DNA from: Fimenecus sp051881455 | GTDB taxonomy: Bacteria; Bacillota; Clostridia; Oscillospirales; Acutalibacteraceae | Assembly: GCA_051881455.1 (NCBI GenBank) | Contig: JBJEPX010000062.1 | Location: 1-37,350, forward strand | DNA: 37,350 bases | Reading direction: 5' to 3' | Shown here: one piece after another, positions 23,013 through 32,344 of the stretch | How the letters are laid out: every line of letters begins with the position of its first letter | Position numbering within the stretch: the first letter of the stretch is position 1 | Made by a program: the position numbers and the translations under genes | The notes under the pieces: model-generated | Told to the model about the DNA's origin: nothing | Database searches by the model: none | Seen by the model: only the letters and a program-made list of their open reading frames with translations

Positions 23013-24284
23013 ATGAAAAACTTTAAGAAGATTCTTGCAGTTGTCATGGCAATCGCTTTGATTGCAACCGTTTTTGCCGCTTGCGGAAAAACAGGCACAG
23101 ATGATGAACCCAAGGCTCTTGGTATGAGTGAATCACCTCTTCCCAAGGCTGAAATTAAAGCTGATTACACAGTCAGTGATGATTTCAAAATCGGTTTCAT
23201 CTTCCTGCATGATGAAAAGTCAACTTATGACCTCAACTTCATCAACGCCGCAAAAGATGTTCAAACTGCTCTCGGTCTTAAAGACGAGCAGGTAATCATC
23301 AAGACAAATATTCCCGAAAGCAACGAGTGCTTTGAAGCTGCAAAAGACCTTGCAGAGCAGGGATGCAAAATCGTATTTGCTGACTCTTTCGGCCATGAAG
23401 ATTTCCTCATCAAGGCTGCTAAGGAATATCCCAATGTTCAGTTCTGCCACGCGACAGGTACAAAGGCACACACTGAGAAGCTCGCTAACTTCCACAACGC
23501 TTTTGCTTCTATCTATGAAGGCAGATATCTTGCAGGTATCGTTGCAGGTATGAAACTTAACGAAATGATTGCTGACGGCAAAATCACTGCTGACAAGGCA
23601 AAGATGGGCTATGTAGGCGCATTTACATATGCTGAGGTTATTTCCGGTTACACATCTTTCTATCTCGGCGCTAAGTCAGTTTGCCCGACAGTAACAATGG
23701 ATGTTCAGTTTACAGGTTCTTGGTATGATGCTACTGAGGAGAAGAATGCTGCTGAAGCTCTTATCGCTAACGGATGCGTACTTATCAGCCAGCACGCTGA
23801 CTCAATGGGCGCTCCCTCTGCTTGTGAAGCAAAAGGCGTTCCCAATGTTTCATACAACGGAAGCACATATGAATCCTGCCCCGATACATTCTTGATTTCT
23901 TCTGCTATCAACTGGGCTCCCTATTTCAACTACATTATTAAGTGCGTAAGCACAGGTGCTGCTATTGATACTGACTGGTGCGGCGGTATTGCTGAAGGTT
24001 CCGTAGTAGTTACAGGTATTAACCTTGATGTTGCTGCAGAGGGCACAGAAGCTGCTGTTAAGAAGGCTATTGATGAGTTCAAAGCAGGTACACTTAAGGT
24101 ATTTGATACAAAGAACTTTACAGTTGAAGGTAAGAACATTGATTCTTACATGGCAAAGGTAGACTCTTTTGATCCTGATACAGAGGCAATTAAGGACGGC
24201 GTCTTTGATGAGTCTGTTGCTCGTTCAGCACCCTACTTTGATATCACAGTTGACGGCGTTAAGCTTTTGAACCAGAAATTCTAA
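23013..24284 (+). CDS. BMP-family nucleoside-binding lipoprotein (ABC transporter)
   Basis: This 423-residue protein has a lipoprotein signal ending VFAAC (lipidated C24). The body matches the basic membrane protein family (Med/PnrA/BmpA; PF02608): KIGFIFLHDEKSTYDLNF, VIIKTNIPESNECFEAA, ADSFGHEDFLIKAAKEYPNV, and LISQHADSMGAPSACEAKG with NVSYNG later. Such proteins bind purine nucleosides outside the cell. A strong ribosome site (AAAGGAG) and codon choice richer in GCT/CTT/AAG/GGT than its neighbours point to high expression. It is followed by a stem-loop, then the ATPase and permeases. Confidence 0.92.
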   Translation: MKNFKKILAVVMAIALIATVFAACGKTGTDDEPKALGMSESPLPKAEIKADYTVSDDFKIGFIFLHDEKSTYDLNFINAAKDVQTALGLKDEQVIIKTNIPESNECFEAAKDLAEQGCKIVFADSFGHEDFLIKAAKEYPNVQFCHATGTKAHTEKLANFHNAFASIYEGRYLAGIVAGMKLNEMIADGKITADKAKMGYVGAFTYAEVISGYTSFYLGAKSVCPTVTMDVQFTGSWYDATEEKNAAEALIANGCVLISQHADSMGAPSACEAKGVPNVSYNGSTYESCPDTFLISSAINWAPYFNYIIKCVSTGAAIDTDWCGGIAEGSVVVTGINLDVAAEGTEAAVKKAIDEFKAGTLKVFDTKNFTVEGKNIDSYMAKVDSFDPDTEAIKDGVFDESVARSAPYFDITVDGVKLLNQKF

Positions 24285-24303
24285 TTTCACTTAGAACACT
24301 CGG

Positions 24304-24332
24304 AATAGGTGGAGTTTTATACTCCGCCTATT
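24304..24332 (+). promoter_or_regulatory. intercistronic stem-loop after the nucleoside-binding lipoprotein
   Basis: AATAGGTGGAGT (24304-24315) and ACTCCGCCTATT (24321-24332) pair over 12 bp (one T-G wobble) with a 5-base loop, then TCTTGGTTT. With its weak T run it is probably a partial terminator or 3' protector that lets the binding protein be made in excess over the ATPase and permeases downstream. Confidence 0.65.
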
Positions 24333-24422
24333 TCTTGGTTTAAGAAATGATATATTTTTATGTGTTTTTTCTTAAATCAAGAAATATTTTATAATTTTCG
24401 ATTTATACGGAGGTGCAATAAT

Positions 24423-25976
24423 TTGGAAAAAAAGATTGCTTTGGAGTGCAAACATATTACTAAAACTTTCGGTAGTGTTGTCGCTAACAAAGATTGCGAT
24501 TTGACCCTTTATTCAGGTGAAATTTTAGCAATACTCGGTGAAAACGGAAGCGGAAAAACTACCCTTATGAATATGTTGGCAGGCATTTATTTCCCCGATG
24601 AGGGAGAAATATTTGTCAACGGTGAAAAGGCGGTAATCCGTTCCCCAAGAGACGCATTTTCATATAAAATCGGAATGATTCACCAGCATTTCAAATTAGT
24701 TGATGTTTTTACCGCAAGTGAGAACATCGTGCTGGGAATTAAAGACGGCAACAAATTTAAAATGTCCGAGGTTGACAAAAGAGTTAAAGAAATTACTGAC
24801 AAATACGGATTTATTATGGACCCCAATAAAACCGTTAATGAAATGTCCGTCTCGGAAAAGCAGACCGTCGAGATTTTAAAGGTTCTCTACCGTGGCGCCG
24901 ATATTCTTATTCTTGACGAGCCCACTGCTGTTTTAACGCCGCAGGAAACCGACAAATTATTCTCAGTTTTGCGCCGTATGAGAGAAGACGGAAAGGCAAT
25001 TATCATCATTACCCATAAAATGCATGAGGTTCTCTCTATTTCAGACAGAGTTGCAGTTTTGCGTAAAGGCGAGCACATAGGCACCGTTAACACCTCTGAA
25101 ACAAACGAGTCTGAGCTTACTGAAATGATGATGGGTAAAAAGGTTGACTTGAACATTCACCGTTCAGAGCCTAAAAATCCCGAACCGAGACTTAAAATTT
25201 CAAATCTTACAAGCAAAAATGAAGACGGTGTTACCGTTCTTGACAACATTTCTTTCTCGGTTAACTCCGGTGAAATTCTCGGCATTGCCGGTATTGCAGG
25301 AAGCGGACAGAGAGAACTTTTAGAAGCCATTGCAGGTCTTTACAAAATTGACAACGGTGATATCACTTATATAAATCCCGAAAATCAAAAGTCGGAAAAT
25401 CTTCGGGACAAGACTCCAATGCAAATCCGTGATTTGGGCGTTCGTCTTTCTTTCGTTCCCGAGGACAGGCTCGGTATGGGACTTGTGGGTAATATGGACA
25501 TCACCGACAATATGATGCTTCGCAGTTACAAAAAAGGTCATTCATTTTTCTTGCAAAGAAAAGAGCCTAAAGACCTTGCAGAGCGCATTATTGAAAATTT
25601 GCAGGTTGTAACTCCCAGCACAAAAACACCTGTACGCAGACTTTCCGGCGGTAATGTTCAGAAGGTGCTTGTAGGTCGTGAGATTTCCTCCTCGCCTACT
25701 GTTTTGATGGCGGCATACCCCGTACGCGGACTTGATATCAATTCATCATACACGATATATAACTTGCTCAACGAACAAAAGGAACGCGGCGTTGCAGTTA
25801 TTTATGTCGGTGAGGACCTTGATGTTCTTATTGAGTTGTGCGACAAAATTTTAGTAATTAACGGCGGCAAGGTTACGGGTCTTGTTGACGGCAGAACCGC
25901 AAAGAGAGAAGAAATCGGTTTGCTTATGACAAAATCCGTTTCTTTTGATGAAGAAAACGAAAAGGAGGAAAACTAA
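24423..25976 (+). CDS. nucleoside ABC transporter ATPase, two fused nucleotide-binding domains (NupA/YufO type)
   Basis: This is a 517-residue double ATPase. The first half has Walker A GENGSGKT (39-46), MIHQHFKLV, a degenerate signature NEMSVSEKQTVEI and Walker B ILILDEPTAVL. The second half has a weaker P-loop GIAGSGQRELLEA (no GKT), a good signature RLSGGNVQKVLVGRE and a degenerate Walker B VLMAAYPVRGLD. This asymmetric pattern is normal for the RbsA/YufO family. The start is TTG 24423, 9 bp after GGAGG; an ATG 63 bp earlier lies before that ribosome site and lacks one of its own. The stop overlaps the permease ATG (TAATG). Confidence 0.92.
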   Translation: MEKKIALECKHITKTFGSVVANKDCDLTLYSGEILAILGENGSGKTTLMNMLAGIYFPDEGEIFVNGEKAVIRSPRDAFSYKIGMIHQHFKLVDVFTASENIVLGIKDGNKFKMSEVDKRVKEITDKYGFIMDPNKTVNEMSVSEKQTVEILKVLYRGADILILDEPTAVLTPQETDKLFSVLRRMREDGKAIIIITHKMHEVLSISDRVAVLRKGEHIGTVNTSETNESELTEMMMGKKVDLNIHRSEPKNPEPRLKISNLTSKNEDGVTVLDNISFSVNSGEILGIAGIAGSGQRELLEAIAGLYKIDNGDITYINPENQKSENLRDKTPMQIRDLGVRLSFVPEDRLGMGLVGNMDITDNMMLRSYKKGHSFFLQRKEPKDLAERIIENLQVVTPSTKTPVRRLSGGNVQKVLVGREISSSPTVLMAAYPVRGLDINSSYTIYNLLNEQKERGVAVIYVGEDLDVLIELCDKILVINGGKVTGLVDGRTAKREEIGLLMTKSVSFDEENEKEEN

Positions 25977-27070
25977 TGGCTAAATCAAAATCAACTAAAA
26001 AAGCTCCCCTTTTTCATATCGTAAAAAGAGACCCGATGGCTTGGTATGCGGCGTTCGGCGTAAGGGCATTTGCCATTGTTTTTGCACTTGTTATTTCCGC
26101 TGTAATTATCACGGTTCTTACTAAAAAGAATCCCATTGAGGTTTACATTTCAATGTTTGAGGGTGCATTTGGTTCCACAGGTAGAATTTGGAATCTTTTC
26201 CAAAACATTGCAATGCTCCTTTGTGTATCTTTGGCGGTTACTCCCGCTTTCAAAATGAAATTTTGGAATATCGGCGCCGAAGGTCAAGTACTTGTGGGCG
26301 GACTTGCAACAGTTGCAGTTATGATGTTCTGCGGCGATAAGATGCCCCTCCCCCTTCTCCTTTTGATTATGACAGCCGCAAGTATTATTGCAGGCATTAT
26401 TTGGGCATTGCTCCCCGCAATTGCAAAAGCCTTTTGGAATACAAACGAAACATTGTTCACTCTTATGATGAACTATGTTGCTATTCAATTAGTTGCTTAC
26501 TTTTTGAAAAAGTTTGTTAAAAGCGGTTCGGGTGTTTTATCCCCTATGCCTGAATACGGATTCCCGGTTATTGCCAACCAGCCGTATTTGCTCAATATCA
26601 TCATTGTTGCCGTTTTAACCGTTGTTGTGTATATCTATTTAAAATACAGCAAACAAGGATATGAAATATCAATTGTTGGTGAAAGTGAAAACACTGCAAA
26701 ATACATCGGTATCAATGTAAAAAAAGTAATTATCAGAACTCTTGCCATTTCAGGTGCACTCAGCGGTATTGCGGGCTTACTGCTTGTGGGCGGTACAAAC
26801 CACACAATCAGCGTTACAACTGCCGGCGGCAGAGGCTTTACTGCAATCATGGTATCCTGGCTTGCAAAATTTAACCCAATTATGATGGTCTTTACATCAT
26901 TTCTTATTGTTTTCCTCCAAAAAGGCGCTGAACAAGTTTCAAGTGATTTCAGAATTCCAAGCGCAATTTCCGATATTATAACGGGTATTATCCTTTTGTT
27001 CATCATTGGGTGCGAATTCTTTTTACAATACAGAATTGTATTTTCAAAGAAAAGAAAGGAGAATGACTAA
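25976..27070 (+). CDS. nucleoside ABC transporter permease (NupB/YufP type)
   Basis: This 364-residue, BPD_transp_2-type membrane protein has about eight to ten helices. Family landmarks are FQNIAMLLCVSLAVTPAFKM then FWNIGAEGQVLVGGL, a segment shared by YufP/BmpB subunits, and GLLLVGGTNHTISVTTAGGR near the conserved cytoplasmic loop. Its ATG shares a base with the ATPase stop and its stop shares a base with the next permease ATG, so the three membrane-complex genes are tightly coupled. It forms half of the purine nucleoside channel. Confidence 0.92.
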   Translation: MAKSKSTKKAPLFHIVKRDPMAWYAAFGVRAFAIVFALVISAVIITVLTKKNPIEVYISMFEGAFGSTGRIWNLFQNIAMLLCVSLAVTPAFKMKFWNIGAEGQVLVGGLATVAVMMFCGDKMPLPLLLLIMTAASIIAGIIWALLPAIAKAFWNTNETLFTLMMNYVAIQLVAYFLKKFVKSGSGVLSPMPEYGFPVIANQPYLLNIIIVAVLTVVVYIYLKYSKQGYEISIVGESENTAKYIGINVKKVIIRTLAISGALSGIAGLLLVGGTNHTISVTTAGGRGFTAIMVSWLAKFNPIMMVFTSFLIVFLQKGAEQVSSDFRIPSAISDIITGIILLFIIGCEFFLQYRIVFSKKRKEND

Positions 27071-28017
27071 TGCTTACCTTTCTTGTTAGTGCTATCAGGT
27101 TGGGAATGACTTTCCTTTTAGGTTCAACCGGTGAAACAATCACAGAAAAATCAGGTCACTTAAACTTAGGTACACCGGGCGTTATGTGTACCGGCGCCGC
27201 ATTCGGGTGCTATGCGGAATATCTTTATTTGTCTGCGGCAGGAAGAAATGCCAGCCCGATTTTAGCGGTTATCATTCCGATTTTGGCAACTTTCTTAAGT
27301 GCGGCACTTGTCGGTTTGATATTCAGTTTTTTAACGGTTACACTTCGTGCAAACCAAAATGTTACAGGTTTGGCAATTACAACACTGGGCGTAGGTATTT
27401 CAAACTATGTGATTGCGCAAACAGGCTTTATTTACTCAAAAGGCAGTAAGTATTTTACCGCTTACTTACCTATTGCAGATGACCTTGGCTGGTTTGGAAA
27501 GATTTTCTTATCCCACGGCGTATTTGTTTATCTTGCAATTATAATTGCCATTTTAACATCTTTTGTTTTAAATCACACACGCGTTGGTCTTCACCTTCGT
27601 GCAGTGGGTGAAAATCCCGCTACTGCCGATGCGGCGGGAATAAATGTTTCTGCTTACCGTTATGTTGCGACCTGTATCGGATGCGGAATTTCCGGTTTGG
27701 GCGGTTTATCATTTGTTATGGATTATCTTCACGGTAACTGGGAATACTGTATTGATGCAATCGGCTGGTTGGCAATCGCACTTGTAATTTTCACGGTCTG
27801 GAAGCCTAACCTTGCAATATTCGGCTCAATCATCTTCGGTGCTTTATATATTGCAAGCAGTTATATTACGGGTATTTCAATTGATTCAAAGGAAATCTTT
27901 AAAATGCTCCCGTATATCGTTACGATTATAGTGCTTCTCATTACAAGTATGCGTAATCAGAAGAAAAATCAACCGCCTCAAAGCTTGGGCTTAAACTATT
28001 TCAGAGAAGAAAGATAA
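27070..28017 (+). CDS. nucleoside ABC transporter permease (NupC/YufQ type)
   Basis: This 315-residue permease of the BPD_transp_2 family has SGHLNLGTPGVMCTGAAFGC, the counterpart of the E-G-x-M region, LRANQNVTGLAITTLG, and the cytoplasmic-loop segment LHLRAVGENPATADAAGINV. About eight hydrophobic stretches are visible. It is the smaller partner of the preceding permease, as in YufPQ. It ends 33 bp before the FAD-protein gene with no terminator between, so that gene is probably in the same transcript. Confidence 0.92.
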   Translation: MLTFLVSAIRLGMTFLLGSTGETITEKSGHLNLGTPGVMCTGAAFGCYAEYLYLSAAGRNASPILAVIIPILATFLSAALVGLIFSFLTVTLRANQNVTGLAITTLGVGISNYVIAQTGFIYSKGSKYFTAYLPIADDLGWFGKIFLSHGVFVYLAIIIAILTSFVLNHTRVGLHLRAVGENPATADAAGINVSAYRYVATCIGCGISGLGGLSFVMDYLHGNWEYCIDAIGWLAIALVIFTVWKPNLAIFGSIIFGALYIASSYITGISIDSKEIFKMLPYIVTIIVLLITSMRNQKKNQPPQSLGLNYFREER

Positions 28018-28050
28018 ACGGTATTAATTATTATTTAACGGAGTAATATT

Positions 28051-29445
28051 ATGAATAACAATTTTGATGTAATTATCATAGGAGCAGGACCTTCGGGTAT
28101 TTTCTGCGCATACGAGCTTTTAAAGGAAAAGCCCGATATAAATATACTCATGATAGAAAAAGGTCGTTCTATTGAAAAAAGAATGTGCCCCAAAAGAACT
28201 ACCAAAAAGTGCGTAGGCTGTCAGCCCTGCTCAATCACAACAGGATTTGCAGGCGCAGGTGCTTTTTCGGACGGTAAGCTTTCACTTTCTCCCGATGTGG
28301 GCGGTACTCTGCCCGATATTCTCGGCTATGAGGAAACAATGGAGCTTTTGAAGGAAGCGGACAGCGTATATCTTGACTTCGGCGCTGATAAAAATGTTTA
28401 CGGCGTTGATAAGCGCGCGGAAATTGAAGAAATTCGCCGCAAAGCAATTAACGCTAATTTGAAGCTGATTGAATGTCCTATCCGTCATTTGGGTACCGAA
28501 GAAGGATACAAGATTTATGCCAAGCTTCAACATCATCTTGAAGAAAAAGGCTGCAATATCATCTTTAACACAATGGTAGAGGATATTATCATTGAGGATA
28601 ACAAGGTTAAGGGCATTGTTGCAGGCGGAAACACATATTATTCTGACAGAATCGTTGCGGCAGTAGGCCGTGAGGGTGCTGAATGGCTCAGTCACATTTG
28701 TAAGGACCACGGTATTGAAACACAGGTTGGAACCGTTGATGTTGGTGTTCGTGTTGAGGTTCGTGACGAGGTTATGAAATTCCTCAACGAAAATCTTTAT
28801 GAAGCTAAATTGGTATATTATTCACAGACCTTTGACGACAAAGTTCGTACTTTCTGCTCCAACCCCTCAGGTGAGGTTGCAACAGAATATTATGACAACG
28901 GCTTAGCTGTTGTTAACGGTCACGCTTACAAATCGGCTGAATACAAGACAAATAACACCAACTTTGCGTTACTGGTTTCAAAGAACTTTACAAAGCCTTT
29001 TAAGTCCCCCATTGAATACGGTAAGCATATCGCACAGCTCAGTAATATGCTTTGTGACGGAAAAATTCTTGTTCAAACCTACGGCGATTTCAAGAGAGGC
29101 AGAAGAACAACTCCCGAAAGACTTTGCAGAAACAATCTTATTCCCACTTTAAAGGACGCTGTTCCCGGCGATTTGTCACTTGTATTCCCACACCGAATTA
29201 TGGTGGATATTCAGGAAATGCTTGAAGCTCTTGATAAGGTTACTCCCGGTATTGCAAGCGACGAGACTCTCCTTTACGGTGTTGAGGTTAAGTTCTATTC
29301 CAACAAGGTTGTTGTCGATACGAACTTTGAAACAAGCGTTAAGGGACTTCACGCAATCGGCGACGGCGCATCTGTTACAAGAGGTCTTATGCAGGCTTCA
29401 TCAAACGGAATAAGCGTTGCAAGAAGTATTCTTAAAACTTTATAA
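28051..29445 (+). CDS. FAD-dependent oxidoreductase-like protein (COG2509 type)
   Basis: This 464-residue flavoprotein has an N-terminal FAD-binding Rossmann motif DVIIIGAGPSGIFCAYELL (GAGPSG 11-16) and a C-terminal FAD motif GLHAIGDGASVTRGLMQASS. Four cysteines C46, C54, C57 and C60 (CX7CX2CX2C) precede GFAGAGAFSDGKLSLS, the signature of the uncharacterised COG2509 dehydrogenases. They could hold a metal or Fe-S cluster. It is cytoplasmic, with no signal peptide. The substrate is unknown. It has its own good ribosome site (ACGGAG) and lies at the end of the purine-uptake operon, before a terminator, which hints at but does not prove a link to nucleobase metabolism. Confidence 0.85.
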   Translation: MNNNFDVIIIGAGPSGIFCAYELLKEKPDINILMIEKGRSIEKRMCPKRTTKKCVGCQPCSITTGFAGAGAFSDGKLSLSPDVGGTLPDILGYEETMELLKEADSVYLDFGADKNVYGVDKRAEIEEIRRKAINANLKLIECPIRHLGTEEGYKIYAKLQHHLEEKGCNIIFNTMVEDIIIEDNKVKGIVAGGNTYYSDRIVAAVGREGAEWLSHICKDHGIETQVGTVDVGVRVEVRDEVMKFLNENLYEAKLVYYSQTFDDKVRTFCSNPSGEVATEYYDNGLAVVNGHAYKSAEYKTNNTNFALLVSKNFTKPFKSPIEYGKHIAQLSNMLCDGKILVQTYGDFKRGRRTTPERLCRNNLIPTLKDAVPGDLSLVFPHRIMVDIQEMLEALDKVTPGIASDETLLYGVEVKFYSNKVVVDTNFETSVKGLHAIGDGASVTRGLMQASSNGISVARSILKTL

Positions 29446-29451
29446 AGAATG

Positions 29452-29479
29452 AAGGGCGTCAAGGGCGCCCTTTATTTTT
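29452..29479 (+). terminator. terminator of the xpt-nucleoside transport-FAD operon
   Basis: AAGGGCG (29452-29458) and CGCCCTT (29466-29472) form a GC-rich 7-bp stem followed by TTTATTTTT. It lies 6 bp after the FAD-protein stop. Confidence 0.82.
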
Positions 29480-29571
29480 ATACAAATTTTCTTGAAAAAT
29501 ATATAAAAATCCGTTTAAGATTTATCTTTTATCAAATTTTTTTAAGTGATATACTATACATCGGTGATAAA

Positions 29572-30915
29572 ATGGTTAAGGATATGACAAAAGGTAATCC
29601 GGGGAAGGTTTTAACAGCCTTTACGATTCCTATTTTAATAAGCGTTGCATTTCAGCAGCTCTACAATATAGCCGACAGTATAATCGCAGGCAAGCTTTTA
29701 GGCGGAAGCGCACTGGCAGCTGTGGGTATTTCATATACCGTTACAATGATTTATATGGCTGTTGCCAATGGCTCGAATATTGGATGCTGTGTTGTTATTT
29801 CGCAGTTTTTCGGCAGCGGAAACTACCGAAAAATGAAAACCTGCATTTACACATCGCTTATTTCTTCGGCGGCAACAAGTATTATCCTCAGTATAGGCGG
29901 TTTGGTTCTGTCCCCCGCTCTTTTAAAGGCTTTAAACACTCCGGAAAGCCTTTTTGCAGACTCCGGAATATATCTCAACATATACACAGGCGGTCTTATT
30001 TTTCTGTTTTTGTATAACATATGCAACGGTGTTTTTACTGCGTTGGGGGACTCCAAAACTCCCCTCTATTTTCTCATTTTTTCATCGGTATTTAATGTGT
30101 TTCTTGATTATGTACTTGTAAGATTCACTTCTTTGGGGGTTGCAGGCGTTGCATGGGCAACATTTATTGCACAAGGCTTAGCCTCAATTTTATCATTTGG
30201 ATTTTTAATGCTGAAAATCAGCAAAATCGAATGTGAAAAGCCTTCTTTGTTCTCCTTTGAAATGCTCAAAAAAATACTGTTTGTGGCAGTGCCCAGCATT
30301 TTACAGCAAAGTTTTGTATCAGTGGGAAACATTTTTATTCAGGGCCTTGTTAATAAATTCGGAGATATTGTTGTTGCAGGATTTTCCGCGGCAGGCAAGC
30401 TGAACGCATTTACGATAACAACGCTGTGCGCTTTGGGAAACAGTATGTCCAGCTATACCGCACAGAATGTTGGCGCGGGCAAAATCGAGCGTGTCGGAAA
30501 AGGCGTTAAGTACTCATATATTATGTCTTTTATTATTACAGTGCCACTGTTTGTTTTATTCTTTTTCTTTCCGCAATATATGATGAGAATTTTTGTGAAC
30601 GGCTCTAATACCGATATAATAGAATCGGGAACTGCATTTTTGAAAATCGTATCGCCGTTTTATCTTTTCATATCAATGAAACTTATTGTTGACGGTGTTC
30701 TCAGAGGCAGCGGTGCGATGAAAATGTTTATGATTTCCACTTTTTCCGATCTGCTTTTGAGGGTTGCGCTTTCATTCGCACTGGTGCCCTATTTAAACGA
30801 AAAAGGCATATGGTACTCCTGGCCCGTTGGTTGGCTTTTAGCTACTGCAATTTCCTGCTTCTTTTATTTTTCAGGCATTTGGAAGAAAAAGATAAATAAT
30901 TTTGCTCAAAAATAA
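29572..30915 (+). CDS. MATE-family efflux transporter
   Basis: This 447-residue protein has about twelve transmembrane helices and the MATE/NorM fold. It starts MVKDMTKGNPGKVLTAFTIP, typical of the clostridial MATE group, and has FQQLYNIADSIIAGKLLGGS and ALAAVGISYTV in the first helices. A pseudo-repeat appears in the second half (SILQQSFVSVGNIFIQGLV). It exports cationic drugs or metabolites with Na+ or H+; the substrate is unknown. The start is ATG 29572 (GGTGAT upstream). A longer reading from 29449 covers the terminator and is rejected. It appears to be a single-gene unit. Confidence 0.92.
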   Translation: MVKDMTKGNPGKVLTAFTIPILISVAFQQLYNIADSIIAGKLLGGSALAAVGISYTVTMIYMAVANGSNIGCCVVISQFFGSGNYRKMKTCIYTSLISSAATSIILSIGGLVLSPALLKALNTPESLFADSGIYLNIYTGGLIFLFLYNICNGVFTALGDSKTPLYFLIFSSVFNVFLDYVLVRFTSLGVAGVAWATFIAQGLASILSFGFLMLKISKIECEKPSLFSFEMLKKILFVAVPSILQQSFVSVGNIFIQGLVNKFGDIVVAGFSAAGKLNAFTITTLCALGNSMSSYTAQNVGAGKIERVGKGVKYSYIMSFIITVPLFVLFFFFPQYMMRIFVNGSNTDIIESGTAFLKIVSPFYLFISMKLIVDGVLRGSGAMKMFMISTFSDLLLRVALSFALVPYLNEKGIWYSWPVGWLLATAISCFFYFSGIWKKKINNFAQK

Positions 30916-30982
30916 AATATATCTTTTATTTCAATACTGATTGATGTATAATATTTAAAATTGGTTTTTCAGGTGTGCATTA

Positions 30983-32335
30983 ATGAAAGATAAAAAGTTT
31001 AAGTCAAAATTCAGTCCCACAAAAATAATTGCGTTGGGATATTTGTGTATAATTTCCATAGGTACTCTGCTTTTAACTATGCCTTTTTCTTCAAGAAGCG
31101 GAGAGTTTACACCGTTTATTGATTCCTTATTTACTGCTACAAGCGCAACCTGTGTTACAGGCTTGGTTGTATATGATACATACACCCATTGGTCAATATT
31201 CGGTCAACTTGTAATTTTAGCTATGATTCAGCTTGGCGGAATAGGATTTATGACACTTTCCGTGCTTGCTTTATCAGTGACAAAGCGCAAAATAGGACTG
31301 CGTCAGCGCTCGATTATGCAAGAATCGGTATCGGCTAATCAGGTTGGCGGAATCGTGAGAATGACAAGGTTTATTTTTCTTGCCACCGTAATTTTTGAAA
31401 TATTCGGAGCGATTTTACTTTCTACGCAGTTTTGCAAAGAATTCGGCTTAATAAAAGGCTTGTATTTTTCGGTATTCCACTCTGTTTCGGCTTTTTGTAA
31501 TGCGGGATTTGACCTTATGGGCGGATATTCGGGTGAATTTTCATCGCTTACGGGTTTTGCCGATAATTATGTTGTAAACTACTCAATTTGCTTTTTAATA
31601 ATAGCAGGCGGCTTAGGCTTTTATGTGATGGCGGATTTATACAGAAACAAATTTAAAGTCCGCAGATACACACTCACCACAAAAATTGTTTTAACAACAA
31701 CGGCATTTTTACTGATTTTCGGCACGGTTGTTATTGCCGCGGCAGAAGCAGGCAACAAAAATTTTGAAAATTTGCCGTTAATGCAAAGAATTACCGCGGC
31801 GTTTTTTCAATCCACCACTACCCGTACAGCGGGATTTAACACAGTTGATTTGAATTTGCTTGCCGACGCGTCAATTCTTATTATGATTCCCCTTATGCTT
31901 ATAGGCGGTTCACCCGGTTCTACGGCCGGCGGACTGAAAACCACAACAATTACCTTAATGCTTTCAAGTATTATTTCCACCTTAAAAAGGAAAAAGGCTG
32001 TTGAATGTTACAAACGCCGCATTTCAAATGACCTTCTTTTGCATTTAACCGCCCTTGTTGCGCTGTTTACCGTTTTGCTTATGTCATCAAGTATTCTTAT
32101 ATCAATTATCGACGGTACGCCGATTAAAAGCGTTTTGTTTGAAACTGCGTCGGCACTGGGCACAGTGGGCTTGTCACTCGGTATAACCCCGTCATTAAGC
32201 GGATTTTCCCACATTATTCTTGCCTTGCTTATGTATCTCGGCAGAGTTGGATGCTTTACTGTTTTATTTGCAATAAAAGACAATGTTAAGGGATATGTTT
32301 CAAAATATCCCGTTGAAAATGTAACTATCGGATGA
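30983..32335 (+). CDS. ktrB: KtrB/TrkH-family potassium uptake channel subunit
   Basis: This 450-residue membrane protein has four repeated M1-P-M2 units. The four filter segments are TSATCVTGLV, SAFCNAGFDL, TTRTAGFNTVD and ASALGTVGLSLG, each with the key glycine. This is the Ktr/Trk family, which takes up K+ (often Na+-coupled). The length is that of KtrB rather than the longer TrkH of enterics. The ribosome site is a modest AGGTG, and a TATAAT at 30947-30952 with a poor -35 may be the promoter. The regulatory subunit follows after 9 bp. No c-di-AMP riboswitch is seen in the 67-bp upstream gap. Confidence 0.94.
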   Translation: MKDKKFKSKFSPTKIIALGYLCIISIGTLLLTMPFSSRSGEFTPFIDSLFTATSATCVTGLVVYDTYTHWSIFGQLVILAMIQLGGIGFMTLSVLALSVTKRKIGLRQRSIMQESVSANQVGGIVRMTRFIFLATVIFEIFGAILLSTQFCKEFGLIKGLYFSVFHSVSAFCNAGFDLMGGYSGEFSSLTGFADNYVVNYSICFLIIAGGLGFYVMADLYRNKFKVRRYTLTTKIVLTTTAFLLIFGTVVIAAAEAGNKNFENLPLMQRITAAFFQSTTTRTAGFNTVDLNLLADASILIMIPLMLIGGSPGSTAGGLKTTTITLMLSSIISTLKRKKAVECYKRRISNDLLLHLTALVALFTVLLMSSSILISIIDGTPIKSVLFETASALGTVGLSLGITPSLSGFSHIILALLMYLGRVGCFTVLFAIKDNVKGYVSKYPVENVTIG

Positions 32336-32344
32336 GGTGTTAGT

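Noticed and set aside
24360..24422. An ATG start for the nucleoside transporter ATPase 63 bp upstream of the chosen TTG.
   Set aside because: That ATG has no ribosome site, while the TTG at 24423 is well spaced from GGAGG and gives the normal family N-terminus.
29449..29571. A longer MATE protein starting at 29449.
   Set aside because: The extra 41 codons cover the upstream operon's terminator and have no ribosome site; ATG 29572 fits the family start.
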